A stretch of DNA of 64,000 nt from Pseudomonas sp. HOU2 (lineage in GTDB: Bacteria; Pseudomonadota; Gammaproteobacteria; Pseudomonadales; Pseudomonadaceae). Below, one piece after another: positions 1 through 8,561 of this stretch. The stretch spans positions 1,178,001-1,242,000 of the forward strand of contig NZ_CP160398.1 in assembly GCF_040729435.1 (NCBI RefSeq), in the 5' to 3' direction. Every line of letters begins with the position of its first letter. Positions within the stretch are counted from its first letter, which is position 1. Below the pieces are notes generated by a model. The model had not been told where the DNA came from. It saw only the letters and a program-made list of their open reading frames with translations, and ran no database searches. The translations under genes were made by a program, and so were the position numbers.

Positions 1-566
1 GTCCAGCCCTGATCCAGTAGCCGTTGATAACACTCGCGGCTCTCGGGTTGCAGTAGCGCATCCTTGAGCCAGGAGCGAGTGTTGTAGATGTCCATGTCGG
101 TGGGCACCACGTTGTAATCGCCGGCCAGCACCACCGGATGATCGCTGCCTTGCAGATCCTTGGCGTAGCGGATCAGGCGTTCGAACCAGGCCAGTTTGTA
201 GTCGAACTTCGGCCCCGGCTGCGGATTGCCATTGGGCAGGTACAGACAGCCGACCAACACCCCATGCACCGCCGCTTCAAGATAACGGCTGTGCTTGTCG
301 TCCGGATCACCCGGCAGACCGCGACGGCTCTCCAGCGGTTGCGCATCGCGGGCGAGAATCGCCACGCCGTTCCATGACGCCTGCCCGTGCCAGATCGCGC
401 CGTACCCCGCTGCCTCCAGTTCGGCGGCGGGGAATGCACTGTCGACCGACTTGAGTTCCTGCAGACAAGCGATGTCCGGTTGCTCGCGCTTGAGCCACTC
501 CAGCAGGTTCGGCAAGCGTGCGCGCAGGCCGTTGACGTTGAACGTGGCGATCCGCAGGTTTTTCAT
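1..566 (-). CDS. xthA: Exodeoxyribonuclease III (3' end cut off by window edge)
   Basis: Base-excision-repair AP endonuclease and 3'-5' exonuclease of the endonuclease/exonuclease/phosphatase fold. The first 188 codons are visible, starting at an ATG at 566. They show the family motifs in order: IATFNVNGLRAR near the N terminus, CLQELK (metal-binding Glu), a YLPNGNP loop and LAGDYNVVPTD (catalytic Asp/Asn). The family is about 260-270 residues, so roughly 75-80 C-terminal residues, including the catalytic His, lie beyond base 1. Family assignment is firm; the missing end cannot be assessed here. Confidence 0.95.
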   Translation of the reverse strand, partial: MKNLRIATFNVNGLRARLPNLLEWLKREQPDIACLQELKSVDSAFPAAELEAAGYGAIWHGQASWNGVAILARDAQPLESRRGLPGDPDDKHSRYLEAAVHGVLVGCLYLPNGNPQPGPKFDYKLAWFERLIRYAKDLQGSDHPVVLAGDYNVVPTDMDIYNTRSWLKDALLQPESRECYQRLLDQGW

Positions 567-693
567 CGTTCAGGCTCCGGCGAACAAGGTGTGAAAATTG
601 TGACCCTGTGCTGACGGCGGTGGTTGCATCGGATCAACCCGCTGCGGCGTAATAAGCGCTCGCCATTGCCCCGAACTGCCGAGACTCGATTCC

Positions 694-1278
694 ATGCTCA
701 CCACCCTGCAAGGCCCGCGCATCCTCCTGCGTCCGCTTCAGTACAGCGACGCCGACGCCCTGCTCCGCGCTGCCGCCGACGGCGAACTGTGGAACCTCAC
801 CGTCACCGTGGTGCCGTCGGCGAGTACCGTCGACAGCTATCTGAAGAAGGCCCTCGACGGCCGCGACGCCGGCACGGTCATGCCGTTTGTGATTGTGTTG
901 AAGGATAGCGGCGAAGTGATCGGCTCGACCCGGTTCTGGAAGATTGATCCGCTCAATCGCAAGCTGGAAATCGGCAGCAGCTGGATTTCCGCGCGCTGGC
1001 AGAAATCCTTCGTCAACACTGAAGCCAAATACCTGATGTTGCGCCACGCCTTCGAGGTGCTCGATTGCGTGCGAGTGCAGTTCACCACCGACGAGAACAA
1101 CCAGAAGTCGCGCAACGCGATTCTGCGCCTCGGTGCGCAACAGGAAGGCATCGTGCGCCACGAGCGGATCATGCCCGACGGCCGCAAACGCAACTCGGTG
1201 CGCTTCAGCATCATCGATGACGAGTGGCCGCAGGTGCGTCAGGCACTGGAGCAGAAACTGGCGGCCGACCGACACTGA
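694..1278 (+). CDS. GNAT-family N-acetyltransferase (RimJ/RimL type)
   Basis: Protein of 194 residues with the overall pattern of RimJ/RimL-like GNAT enzymes. An N-terminal strand reads RILLRPLQYSDADALL, a central segment reads GEVIGSTRFWKID, and the acetyl-CoA-binding end reads NQKSRNAILRLGAQQEG followed by RFSIID. Such enzymes transfer acetyl from acetyl-CoA to an amine, such as a protein N terminus or small molecule; the substrate cannot be inferred here. It is a single gene divergent from xthA, with 127 bases between the two starts. Start at the ATG 694. Confidence 0.85.
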   Translation: MLTTLQGPRILLRPLQYSDADALLRAAADGELWNLTVTVVPSASTVDSYLKKALDGRDAGTVMPFVIVLKDSGEVIGSTRFWKIDPLNRKLEIGSSWISARWQKSFVNTEAKYLMLRHAFEVLDCVRVQFTTDENNQKSRNAILRLGAQQEGIVRHERIMPDGRKRNSVRFSIIDDEWPQVRQALEQKLAADRH

Positions 1279-1367
1279 GGCTCGACAACCGCTCGTCAGG
1301 CAATCGGCACCAACGGGTAAAAGCGTCAGACCAAAGTCAGGTAACCGACCCCTTCTGGAGACGTACC

Positions 1368-1673
1368 ATGACTACACGCACACTCACCTCGTTGTTACTC
1401 GCCGGCCTGCTCGCCGCCACCTCGGCTGCCAGCTTCGCGGCGAACGACAGCTCTGGCACATCGAGTACCAACCCCGACGTCAACAAAAGCACGCCCAAGC
1501 CGCCGGACAACACCCCGGGCGCACCTGCCGGCAGTAACGGTGCGGGTAGCCCTGGTTCTGGCAACGGCACCGGCACCAATGGCGGCGCCATGGGCTCTGG
1601 CTCGGGGGCTGGCGGCGGTACAGGCGCGGCCGGGGGCGGAACCGGCGGTGCGGGCGGTGGCTCGGGCAGCTGA
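1368..1673 (+). CDS. Small secreted glycine/serine-rich protein
   Basis: Protein of 101 residues. A Sec signal peptide (about residues 1-26, ending ASFAA) is followed by a low-complexity, presumably disordered tail rich in Gly, Ser, Thr, Asn and Pro, finishing in runs of GGG/GGT. The ATG at 1368 is preceded by a CTGGAG ribosome binding site. No catalytic motif is visible. The design resembles the YjbE-like protein at 26904-27140, but shared function is only a guess. Confidence 0.7.
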   Translation: MTTRTLTSLLLAGLLAATSAASFAANDSSGTSSTNPDVNKSTPKPPDNTPGAPAGSNGAGSPGSGNGTGTNGGAMGSGSGAGGGTGAAGGGTGGAGGGSGS

Positions 1674-1706
1674 ACGAACCGGCGTTACGGTTGGTGATGA
1701 GACCCG

Positions 1707-1730
1707 CGTGAGGGAGCTTGCTCCCTCACG
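1707..1730. repeat. Perfect 11-bp-arm hairpin (REP-like)
   Basis: The arms CGTGAGGGAGC and GCTCCCTCACG are separated by TT. The hairpin lies between the convergent secreted-protein and diguanylate-cyclase genes. It carries the GAGGGAGC core seen in the REP pairs at 8131 and 42300. There is no T-run, so termination is uncertain. Confidence 0.6.
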
Positions 1731-1750
1731 CTTGTTGAAGCGTCGAAACC

Positions 1751-3319
1751 TCAGCGATCCGAACGAATCAACTCGGCAAAGCCTGCATCCAGCGACAACA
1801 CCGCCGCGCGATTGCGACCGGCATTTTTCGCCTGATAAAGCGCCGCGTCTGCACGCTGAATAAACACTTCCAGACTGTCATTGCCACTCGGGATGAACGA
1901 ATAGCAGCCCAGACTCACCGTCAGATACCCGGTCGGTGACCCGCTGTGGGTGATGCGTTTATCCATCACGCTGCGGCGGATCTGCCCGGCAATCGCCAAT
2001 ACGCCATTTATATCGGTATCCGGCAGCAGCACCGCAAACTCCTCGCCACCATAACGCACCGCCAGGTCAGCCTTGCGCTGGCAGCAATTTTTCAACACCT
2101 GCGCCACCTGCGTCAGGCAATGGTCGCCCGCCACATGGCCGTAGGCATCGTTGTAGCGTTTGAAGAAATCGATATCGAGCATGATCAGGCCGACCGGACT
2201 CGACTGCCGTGCGCCACGGGCAAATTCGACTTCCAGTGAACGCTCGAACAGGCGCCGATTCGCCAGTCCGGTCAGGCTGTCGTGGGTCGCGATCTGCTCC
2301 AGTGCGCGCTGCGCCTTGCGCAGGTTTTTCTCGATGCGCTCGCCGTCGCGCACCTGATGAATGAACACCCAGCCGAACAGTCCGACGCCGAGAATCACCA
2401 ACGCCACAATCACGCTGGACTGAAAGGCCCGCTCGTACCAACCCTTGAGAATCGTGTCGCGCGAGGACGCCGCAGCGACCACCAGCGGATACGAGCCCAA
2501 CTGACGGTAGCCGTACAAACGCACCACGCCGTCGACCACCGACTTGATCATCGCGGTACCGGCTGGAGCCTCGGGCAGCAGCTTCTGATAAATCCTGCCT
2601 TGCGCCAGTGACGAGCCGATCAGGCCTTCGTCGAACGGTCGCCGCGCCAGCAACGTGCCGTCCTTGAGTCCGAGAAACATGATGCCGTTGTCATCAAGGC
2701 TGAAGCTTTTGAAGAACCGGTCGAAGTACGCCATCTTGATCCCGGCCATCAGCACGCCCTGGAAATTGCCGGCACGGTCGTTGATGCGTTTCGAGATCGG
2801 GATGATCCACTCGCCATTTTCGCGGCTGCGAATCGCCGGGCCGATGTGCGCCACAGTGGAAACGTTCTGCTGGTGAAACTTGAAGTATTCGCGGTCAGCC
2901 ACACCATTGCCACGGGGCAGATCGGTGAACGAGGTGATCACCCACTGGCCCTCGCGATCGAACAGGAACATGCCGTGCAACTGCTCCAGTTGCTGCACCC
3001 GACGTGCAAAAGTTTTTTGCAGACGAGGTCGCTGCGCGGCACCGTAACCATCGTCCTCGACCCAATCCACCAGACTGGTAAGCACCAGGTCGGCGGCCAG
3101 AAACGTGTCTTCGGCCTGCTGCGCCATGGCCCGGGTCAGGTTGATGGACGCCATTTGCGCAGTCGCCAGATCCTGGCGCCGTGTCTGCTCCAGTTGCAGA
3201 TAGAGCAAGCCGGACAGGCACAGGCACACTGCAACGATGAACAGCGCTGCCGCCTTGCGCAGCGGCAGGCGTTTAAGCGTGCCGGGAGTCTGATGCGGGT
3301 CGTGAATGGGGATTGGCAA
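1751..3319 (-). CDS. Membrane diguanylate cyclase with periplasmic dCache-type sensor and GGDEF domain
   Basis: Makes c-di-GMP from two GTP at the inner membrane. A first membrane segment (AALFIVAVCLCLSGLLYL) is followed by a periplasmic region of about 260 residues typical of double-Cache sensors, then a second membrane segment (VIVALVILGVGLFGWVFI) and a C-terminal GGDEF domain. The active site reads GGEEF, preceded five residues upstream by RKAD, a match to the RxxD product-inhibition I-site, so the enzyme should be active and feedback-inhibited. The frame is open to a GTG at 3472, but that N-terminal extension looks non-coding. A TTG at 3319 with AGGA seven bases upstream is the better start. 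Confidence 0.85.
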   Translation of the reverse strand: MPIPIHDPHQTPGTLKRLPLRKAAALFIVAVCLCLSGLLYLQLEQTRRQDLATAQMASINLTRAMAQQAEDTFLAADLVLTSLVDWVEDDGYGAAQRPRLQKTFARRVQQLEQLHGMFLFDREGQWVITSFTDLPRGNGVADREYFKFHQQNVSTVAHIGPAIRSRENGEWIIPISKRINDRAGNFQGVLMAGIKMAYFDRFFKSFSLDDNGIMFLGLKDGTLLARRPFDEGLIGSSLAQGRIYQKLLPEAPAGTAMIKSVVDGVVRLYGYRQLGSYPLVVAAASSRDTILKGWYERAFQSSVIVALVILGVGLFGWVFIHQVRDGERIEKNLRKAQRALEQIATHDSLTGLANRRLFERSLEVEFARGARQSSPVGLIMLDIDFFKRYNDAYGHVAGDHCLTQVAQVLKNCCQRKADLAVRYGGEEFAVLLPDTDINGVLAIAGQIRRSVMDKRITHSGSPTGYLTVSLGCYSFIPSGNDSLEVFIQRADAALYQAKNAGRNRAAVLSLDAGFAELIRSDR

Positions 3320-3555
3320 AAACGTGTCCTGGGCAGGTACGACAGGGGCCGCAGCCCGAAACCCTTGCTTTTCGTGAGCGTAGCCCACCGGGGTGTGCAC
3401 GGCAAACCCGCCGCGCCAATACACGCCCGCCCCGTTGTATCGGCGCGCGAGGGATTTGGATGACCTCCGCACGTCGATTTATTTTCAGTTGTGGTTTTGC
3501 GGGTGATCGCCCTCGCGTATCTGCGCCGGGCAATCGCGCAGCGCACCGATGACGG

Positions 3556-4080
3556 CTAACGGGGTTTGTTGATTTCCCGCAGCAGATCCGCGACCGGCAG
3601 GTTCATGATGTTTGAGTAGTAGGGTTTGTAGCCGTACGCGGTGACGACGACTTTGCAGGGGATTTGTTGTTTGTTGGCGAGGAGGTGATTCAGTTCTGTT
3701 ACTGAAAGATTTCTCTCAGAACTTCGGTTGCTGGAAGTTTCACTGAGGAATGCGCGAGTAAGGTAGGAAAACTTTCCCTTGTTGTTTTCATTTTTTTCCG
3801 GCCGTATCAAACCGGATGCGGAAAACTGTATGGCTTTGCCTACTGAGAAATCATGATCATCCGCCAATGCGCAATGAAGCATGCCCGAAATCATCCCAAC
3901 TCGCTCCCCGCGATCAAAAAGATCCAACACATCAACGTCCGACTGATACCGGATGATGTATAGCAGCGACTTTTCTCTTTCCACAGATTCAAAGCTCAGG
4001 TTTGCGGGAGGCTTTGTGTGGTCTTTCGCACAACCAGAGCAAATAGCGAGCAAGCCGCAGAGGAGTAACCTGTACATCAT
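3556..4080 (-). CDS. Hypothetical lipoprotein next to PAAR remnant
   Basis: Protein of 174 residues with a signal peptide and lipobox (LLAICSGC, Cys about residue 17), so it is predicted to be anchored in the outer or inner membrane. The rest has no motif I recognise. Its ATG overlaps the stop codon of the reading-frame remnant upstream (ATGATG at 4080). The pair was therefore translationally coupled, as in toxin-immunity cassettes. The position behind a broken PAAR gene suggests an orphan type VI immunity or accessory lipoprotein; this is inference. Base composition is less GC-rich than the neighbours. Confidence 0.6.
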   Translation of the reverse strand: MMYRLLLCGLLAICSGCAKDHTKPPANLSFESVEREKSLLYIIRYQSDVDVLDLFDRGERVGMISGMLHCALADDHDFSVGKAIQFSASGLIRPEKNENNKGKFSYLTRAFLSETSSNRSSERNLSVTELNHLLANKQQIPCKVVVTAYGYKPYYSNIMNLPVADLLREINKPR

Positions 4081-4231
4081 GGAAAATCCTTCGTGATTGA
4101 GTCAAAAAGCATATCGGCTGCAGATTTGCTCCCCGCGATACGGGCAGTAAACAACCCCAATGCATTTGCATGATTAGTATTCATATTGACGTTCAATGAA
4201 GGGCCACAGGAGATAAGCCACTTTTCACCAA
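4077..4231 (-). pseudogene. 3' end of a lost gene, fused out of frame to the PAAR fragment
   Basis: Reading in the +2 frame relative to the PAAR fragment, the DNA encodes an uninterrupted, protein-like tail (GEKWLISCGPSLNVN, then TNHANALGLFTARIAG, ending SITKDFP). Its stop codon overlaps the start of the lipoprotein gene at 4080. It has no plausible start of its own. It looks like the C terminus of a larger gene whose beginning was deleted. The tail faintly recalls type VI lipase-immunity (Tli4-like) proteins, with low confidence. Confidence 0.5.
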
Positions 4232-4339
4232 GCCGTCGAAATTCACATTCGGCGAGCCACTGGCGATCGGATTAGTGCCGTGCCCCGGGAGTGGGCAGGC
4301 GGTTGGATCGGTGATGCGGGCGGCGGGTTTTCCGCTCAT
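4193..4339 (-). pseudogene. Truncated PAAR-domain protein (type VI secretion spike tip)
   Basis: A good AAGGAG site precedes the ATG at 4339. The first 37 residues are a canonical PAAR start (SGKPAARITDPTACPLPGHG, then PIASGSPNVNFDGL). Homology then stops near 4229 and the frame ends 11 codons later. Intact PAAR domains are about 90 residues and often carry a toxin behind them. PAAR proteins cap the VgrG spike of the type VI secretion system. Here the rest of the domain and any effector are missing, so this is a deletion remnant. Confidence 0.75.
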
Positions 4340-4423
4340 GAACAGCTCCTTGCAGTGTTGCGGGTCATCCTTTTGGGGGCGCAAGCATGCGTGAATTTTC
4401 CGGGTGCTTCAAACCTTCAGGCG

Positions 4424-4448
4424 AAAAAAAGGCGCCCGCTCGGGCGCC
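4424..4448 (-). terminator. Rho-independent terminator of the RNase T2 gene
   Basis: The stem GGCGCCCG-CT-CGGGCGCC at 4431-4448 is followed on the minus strand by seven T (4424-4430). It lies 27 bases past the RNase stop codon. Confidence 0.85.
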
Positions 4449-4474
4449 CTTTCCTGTTCGTGAAACCGCTCGCA

Positions 4475-5140
4475 TCAACGCGACGGCGGCACCCGAATAT
4501 CCCCCGCCCGGCACTGCGTCTTCACGCCCTTGCCGCACGCGCCGAACTGCAGATCCTTGCCCATGCACACCCGCACTTCCGAGAGTTCCGGGCCGCTGCA
4601 GATCACCGCGATGCCATCCGCCGGGATCCCCGGATTGGCCTTGCGGAACAGGTCGGCGATTTCCTGGGCTTCGAAGTAATACGAGGAGCTGAACGGTTGC
4701 AGCTCCTGCGGGATTTTCACCGCGCCAACCGCTTTGTCCGCTTCCTCCAGATAGCCCATTGCGCCGAGACCGCTGCAGGTACCGTGCTTGGACCATTCGT
4801 GATCGAGCAGTTTCTTGGTCGGGAACAGCGTAAGGCCCTTGGTGGTTTCCGCCGCCGACAACATGGTCAGTGGCGGGCAGGATTCCGGCCAGCCGCCATT
4901 GGCGTATTGCGGCCACAGACCATGCAACACAAAGCCGTAACCCTTGCCGGAACACTGCACGTCATCCTTGTGAGTGAGGCAAAAGGTCGGCGACCAGGAC
5001 AACGTCAGCAGGTAATAATCGAACTGCCCCGCCACCGCTTCCGTTTGTACTTTGCTGGCGTTCGACTGACGCGCCGAACTCAGGCCGATGCTACCGGCCG
5101 TCAGCGCGATCAGCGCCAGAATTGTAAACAGCTTTTTCAT
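4475..5140 (-). CDS. Secreted RNase T2 family ribonuclease
   Basis: Periplasmic or secreted endoribonuclease that cleaves RNA through 2',3'-cyclic intermediates (RNase I type). The start at ATG 5140 has a CAAGGAG site. A signal peptide of about 22 residues (ALIALTAGSIGLSSA) leads the 221-residue protein. Both catalytic signatures are present: CAS1 FVLHGLWPQ and CAS2 HEWSKHGTC, each with its active-site His. Cysteines suitable for disulfides are distributed through the chain. The frame stays open upstream to 5245, but the signal peptide fixes the start. Confidence 0.92.
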   Translation of the reverse strand: MKKLFTILALIALTAGSIGLSSARQSNASKVQTEAVAGQFDYYLLTLSWSPTFCLTHKDDVQCSGKGYGFVLHGLWPQYANGGWPESCPPLTMLSAAETTKGLTLFPTKKLLDHEWSKHGTCSGLGAMGYLEEADKAVGAVKIPQELQPFSSSYYFEAQEIADLFRKANPGIPADGIAVICSGPELSEVRVCMGKDLQFGACGKGVKTQCRAGDIRVPPSR

Positions 5141-5305
5141 GTACCCGCTCCTTGGGACGCCTGCGTCCGTGGTTTTCGATGCTGACCAGACTTGGCCAGC
5201 GCTGATTTCGCCATGCTTGTGTTGCAAGCGCATGACGCAAGGCAAGGCCGTACGCCGTTGAACGGTCTACGATTAACAGGCAGACATCAAACCAAGGGAT
5301 CCGAA

Positions 5306-5776
5306 ATGAGTAAAGCAGACGAACTCGCCGCCAAACTCAAGCAAACCCGGCACACCCATGCGGATGCCGCGCTGGAGATCGATTGCTGGCCGGCGCAGGT
5401 CTACGATCTGTACCACCGCATCGAAGCCTGGCTGCAACCCGTCACCGAAGTCGGCCTGAAAATCCGCCGCAATCCAACCCACGTTTGCGAAAGCTCACCC
5501 GATGGCGAAAGTCACGATTACGCGATCGACCAACTGGTGATCGAAGCCAACCAGCAAACCCTGACCTTTGATCCCATCGCCCGGTTCACCGAAGACGGCG
5601 CCGGCCGCGTGCAGATCACCCTGCCCGAGCGCAACACCTACCTGCTGCGTACCGTCGATGACCATCATGAAAGCCATTGGTGGCTGCAGACGGTGGAAAC
5701 CGGTCTGGAACTGGATGCGATTGCGCTGACCGAGAACAATCTGTTGCAGGTGGTGCAGGAAGGACTGGGCCTGTAA
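5306..5776 (+). CDS. Conserved hypothetical cytoplasmic protein
   Basis: Protein of 156 residues with no signal peptide or membrane segment. It is acidic and begins with an amphipathic, charged helix (SKADELAAKLKQTRHTHADA). I do not recognise a domain. Aromatic residues cluster in the C-terminal half (HHESHWWLQTVETGLELD), suggesting a small beta-rich fold. Transcribed divergently from the RNase T2 gene. ATG 5306 follows an AAGGGAT-like site. Confidence 0.6.
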   Translation: MSKADELAAKLKQTRHTHADAALEIDCWPAQVYDLYHRIEAWLQPVTEVGLKIRRNPTHVCESSPDGESHDYAIDQLVIEANQQTLTFDPIARFTEDGAGRVQITLPERNTYLLRTVDDHHESHWWLQTVETGLELDAIALTENNLLQVVQEGLGL

Positions 5777-5900
5777 TTTCTTCACGTTCACCGCTCAGAA
5801 CAACAAAGACCCGCCACACTCAACGGCCAGACTTCCTAAAGAATTCTGGCCATTTGTCGTTACAGGACCACTAGTCATACTCGATGGAAATTTTGTTCGC

Positions 5901-7172
5901 ATGGATGCTTCGACCGCACCAACGTTTACACAGTTTTTCAAGCGCAATTTCAAACGTGTTCTTAATTACTGGAGCCAGATCACCGTCACTCTGGGTTTTC
6001 TCGGCGCAGGGTTGGCAATCCTTGGGCTATACGTCTACACCCGGGCAATTGGTCGTACTGACCTTTTCCTGGCAGGTAGCGATGCCAAGTCAGCCCTTGC
6101 TATCTGGCTTTTACTGATCGTGCTGATCATGGTGGGCTACCTTGGCGTGCTCTCCGCCAGCGCATGGTTCTACGGCATTACCGTATCGATGTTCGAAAAA
6201 GTGCCAAAAAGGCACAAGCAGATCGCTGCCTGGTTGCTGCTTCCTTTGTGCTTTGGCTTTTGTACCTTCACTTTTCTGCTTTTCAAGTTCTCGAATACAT
6301 TCAGCGCCGGAGGTTCGATGCTGTTTGTTTTTTCCTCGACCCTGCTCGCCTACCTTGCTCTTTTCCTGTTCAAACACTTCCGAAAGATTTTCAACAAAAA
6401 CACCCGTCGAATGGGAGTCTGGAAGAAAAACGGGTTCCGACTCTTGATCGGTAGCATGATCGGCTTTGCCGTTCTGTGTGCGTCACTCCCCACATTGCTG
6501 ATTATCTCGACCTACGTCGGCGAAGATAACGCGCAGGCGGTGGTGGTTGTCGGGTTGTTCTCCCTCGGCACACTCATTTTCAGTCTTGTTCCGGTTTTCA
6601 TTTTTTACATCAGCAAAGGTCATGTCTTCGCGCGTATCGCTTATGGCATCGCAACAGCATTGGTGCTGTTCAGCGGGTTTCTTCTTTTATCACCAGGTGC
6701 AATGCCGAGCATCACCTACGCCGCCGCAGGAAATCTGGCTATCCGTCAGCAGCCGGCACGGTTCATTCTCGACGAAAATATCAGCCTGGGAGACGTGGAT
6801 AACAGAGCGTGGAGGACCAGACTCAATGAAAAGAAAAAGGTTGAAGTCACCGCATTTCCATTGTTCGCCTTCGGCGACGTTTTGCTGTTGTGCAGCAGAG
6901 ATTTGCAGCGTTTGAACCTATATGACTTGCCCCGCTACACAGGCTTTTGCATCGCCACACGCAACAGCAAGGTGACCCAGAAACCATGGCATCCCGGGCT
7001 TGCGCGTGCGCTCACCTGGCAACAGCGCGCTGAGCACGTTTTGGGTTGGGAGCATTTGCGCTTAGCTGTTTTCAAACCCATTCACGCATCACCACGAGCG
7101 CTCGAATTCAAACGCTTGAATGATCAGATGACTGAACCTGCCAAAGCTGTGGTCCCCTTCTCCGCTGACTGA
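5901..7172 (+). CDS. Unknown membrane protein with seven predicted helices and a soluble C-terminal domain
   Basis: Protein of 423 residues. Hydrophobic segments lie at about 27-47, 66-95, 108-128, 137-157, 179-204, 213-237 and 243-265, followed by roughly 155 polar residues. Basic patches (KRNFKRV, PKRHKQ, KNTRRMGVWKKNG) sit between the helices. I recognise no family. The gene is less GC-rich than its neighbours and stands alone between two unrelated genes, which fits a recently acquired or fast-evolving gene. The start at ATG 5901 has only a weak ribosome binding site. Confidence 0.6.
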   Translation: MDASTAPTFTQFFKRNFKRVLNYWSQITVTLGFLGAGLAILGLYVYTRAIGRTDLFLAGSDAKSALAIWLLLIVLIMVGYLGVLSASAWFYGITVSMFEKVPKRHKQIAAWLLLPLCFGFCTFTFLLFKFSNTFSAGGSMLFVFSSTLLAYLALFLFKHFRKIFNKNTRRMGVWKKNGFRLLIGSMIGFAVLCASLPTLLIISTYVGEDNAQAVVVVGLFSLGTLIFSLVPVFIFYISKGHVFARIAYGIATALVLFSGFLLLSPGAMPSITYAAAGNLAIRQQPARFILDENISLGDVDNRAWRTRLNEKKKVEVTAFPLFAFGDVLLLCSRDLQRLNLYDLPRYTGFCIATRNSKVTQKPWHPGLARALTWQQRAEHVLGWEHLRLAVFKPIHASPRALEFKRLNDQMTEPAKAVVPFSAD

Positions 7173-7326
7173 AGATAGGCTGGGAAATTCTGGCGACAGC
7201 AACGGCCACGTACCGCATCAGCAAACTGCATATTGCCACCGCCAAAGAACGTGGATCAGCAGCCGGATCGTGTGTTACTAAACACCTTCCCCTGCGAATC
7301 CACTCCCTCAAAAAAGTCCGGTAAAT

Positions 7327-8112
7327 ATGCACAATCAAAAAAAATCGGCGTTGCTCGGCATTTTTCTAGCCCTTTCCTGCGTCGCTCACGCTCAGGAAAG
7401 CCCTTCGCACCTCGACAGCATCCAGCAACAAGGCCAACTGCGCGTCTGCACTACCGGCGACTACAAGCCCTACACCTTCAAGCGCACCGACGGCGACTTC
7501 GAAGGTATCGACATCGCCATGGCACGCTCGCTGGCCGACAGCCTCGGGGTCAAAGTCGAGTGGGTGCAGACTACCTGGAAAACCCTGATGCCGGACATGC
7601 AGGCCGGCAAGTGCGACATCGGCATGGGCGGCATTTCGGTGACGCTGGAACGGCAGAAAAAAGCCTACTTCAGTAACACCCTCGACAGCGACGGCAAGAT
7701 TCCGCTGGTGCGCTGCGCCGACCAGTCCAAATACCAGACCATCGAGCAGATCAACCAGCCCAACGTGCGTCTGGTTGAACCGGCGGGCGGCACTAACGAA
7801 GCCTTCGTCCACGCGTTCCTGCCCAAGGCGCAACTGGCCCTGCACGACAACGTGACGATCTTCCAGCAACTGCTCGACAACAAGGCCGACGTGATGATCA
7901 CCGACGCCTCGGAAGCGCTGTACCAGCAGAAACTCAAACCGGGGTTGTGCGCGGTGAATCCGCACCAGTACATGCAGTACGGCGAGAAGGCGTACCTGCT
8001 GCCGCGCGATGACATCAGCTGGAAACTGTACGTCGATCAGTGGCTGCATCTGAGCAAAGTCACTGGCAGTTATCAGAAGGTCATTGGTGAGTGGCTGGCG
8101 CTGCCGCAGTAA
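7327..8112 (+). CDS. Periplasmic cyclohexadienyl dehydratase-like protein (PheC family, solute-binding fold)
   Basis: Protein of 261 residues with a signal peptide (SALLGIFLALSCVAHAQ). The mature part has the bilobed periplasmic amino-acid-binding fold: LRVCTTGDYKPYTF, then FEGIDIAMARSLADSLGVK, DIGMGGISVTLERQ, PGGTNEAF and KADVMITDA. From memory the pattern matches P. aeruginosa PheC (arogenate/prephenate dehydratase), including GISxxLERQ and the YLLPRD end. PheC would convert arogenate or prephenate towards phenylalanine in the periplasm. A plain amino-acid ABC-binding role is the alternative, but no permease or ATPase gene is adjacent. Confidence 0.75.
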   Translation: MHNQKKSALLGIFLALSCVAHAQESPSHLDSIQQQGQLRVCTTGDYKPYTFKRTDGDFEGIDIAMARSLADSLGVKVEWVQTTWKTLMPDMQAGKCDIGMGGISVTLERQKKAYFSNTLDSDGKIPLVRCADQSKYQTIEQINQPNVRLVEPAGGTNEAFVHAFLPKAQLALHDNVTIFQQLLDNKADVMITDASEALYQQKLKPGLCAVNPHQYMQYGEKAYLLPRDDISWKLYVDQWLHLSKVTGSYQKVIGEWLALPQ

Positions 8113-8130
8113 TCGTCCAGGCACGAACTT

Positions 8131-8224
8131 TGTGGCGAGGGAGCTTGCTCCCGCTGGACTGCGCAGCAGGCCTTCTTTTCTGGGGCCGCTGCGCGCCCCA
8201 GCGGGAGCAAGCTCCCTCGCCACA
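8131..8224. repeat. REP inverted pair (REPIN-like)
   Basis: The arms TGTGGCGAGGGAGCTTGCTC and the complementary copy ending at 8224 surround a central stem around GGGGCCGCTGCGCGCCCC. The element lies between the convergent pheC-like gene and the small lipoprotein gene. Confidence 0.85.
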
Positions 8225-8243
8225 GGTTCAGCCTCGATTTTGT

Positions 8244-8459
8244 TCAATCGTCATGCAACATCCCGGAGCTGTACTGGTTCAAGCTGCTACCAATACTGTT
8301 GCCACCAAACTTCAGGGTCGTTGCATTTGTGCGCCCCTCAGGCGACTGACAATCCGAGGAAAAACAACTGGTGGTGGTCAGCCCACCGGCGCCCGAACAG
8401 GCACTCAACACCGAGACAGCTGCGGCGATCAACAGCACTTTGACGACATTGGTGCGCAT
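8244..8459 (-). CDS. Small lipoprotein
   Basis: Protein of 71 residues starting at ATG 8459 after an AGGGGAG site. The signal peptide ends in a lipobox (SVLSAC, Cys about residue 21). The short polar tail is rich in Ser, Gly, Asn and Thr with two further cysteines (SCFSSDC). Function unknown. Confidence 0.65.
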   Translation of the reverse strand: MRTNVVKVLLIAAAVSVLSACSGAGGLTTTSCFSSDCQSPEGRTNATTLKFGGNSIGSSLNQYSSGMLHDD

Positions 8460-8561
8460 GGTGCGGCTCCCCTTGGGATGATCTTGTGCAAGCATCCTAG
8501 GCCTTCGCTGCACTCGGGAAGATGAAATTTTGCCGATCGACAGCACGGGTTCAGGTTCGCC

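Noticed and set aside
3320..3472. N-terminal extension of the diguanylate cyclase to a GTG at 3472
   Set aside because: Arg/Gly-rich stretch without pattern, no good ribosome site; a TTG at 3319 with AGGA fits better.
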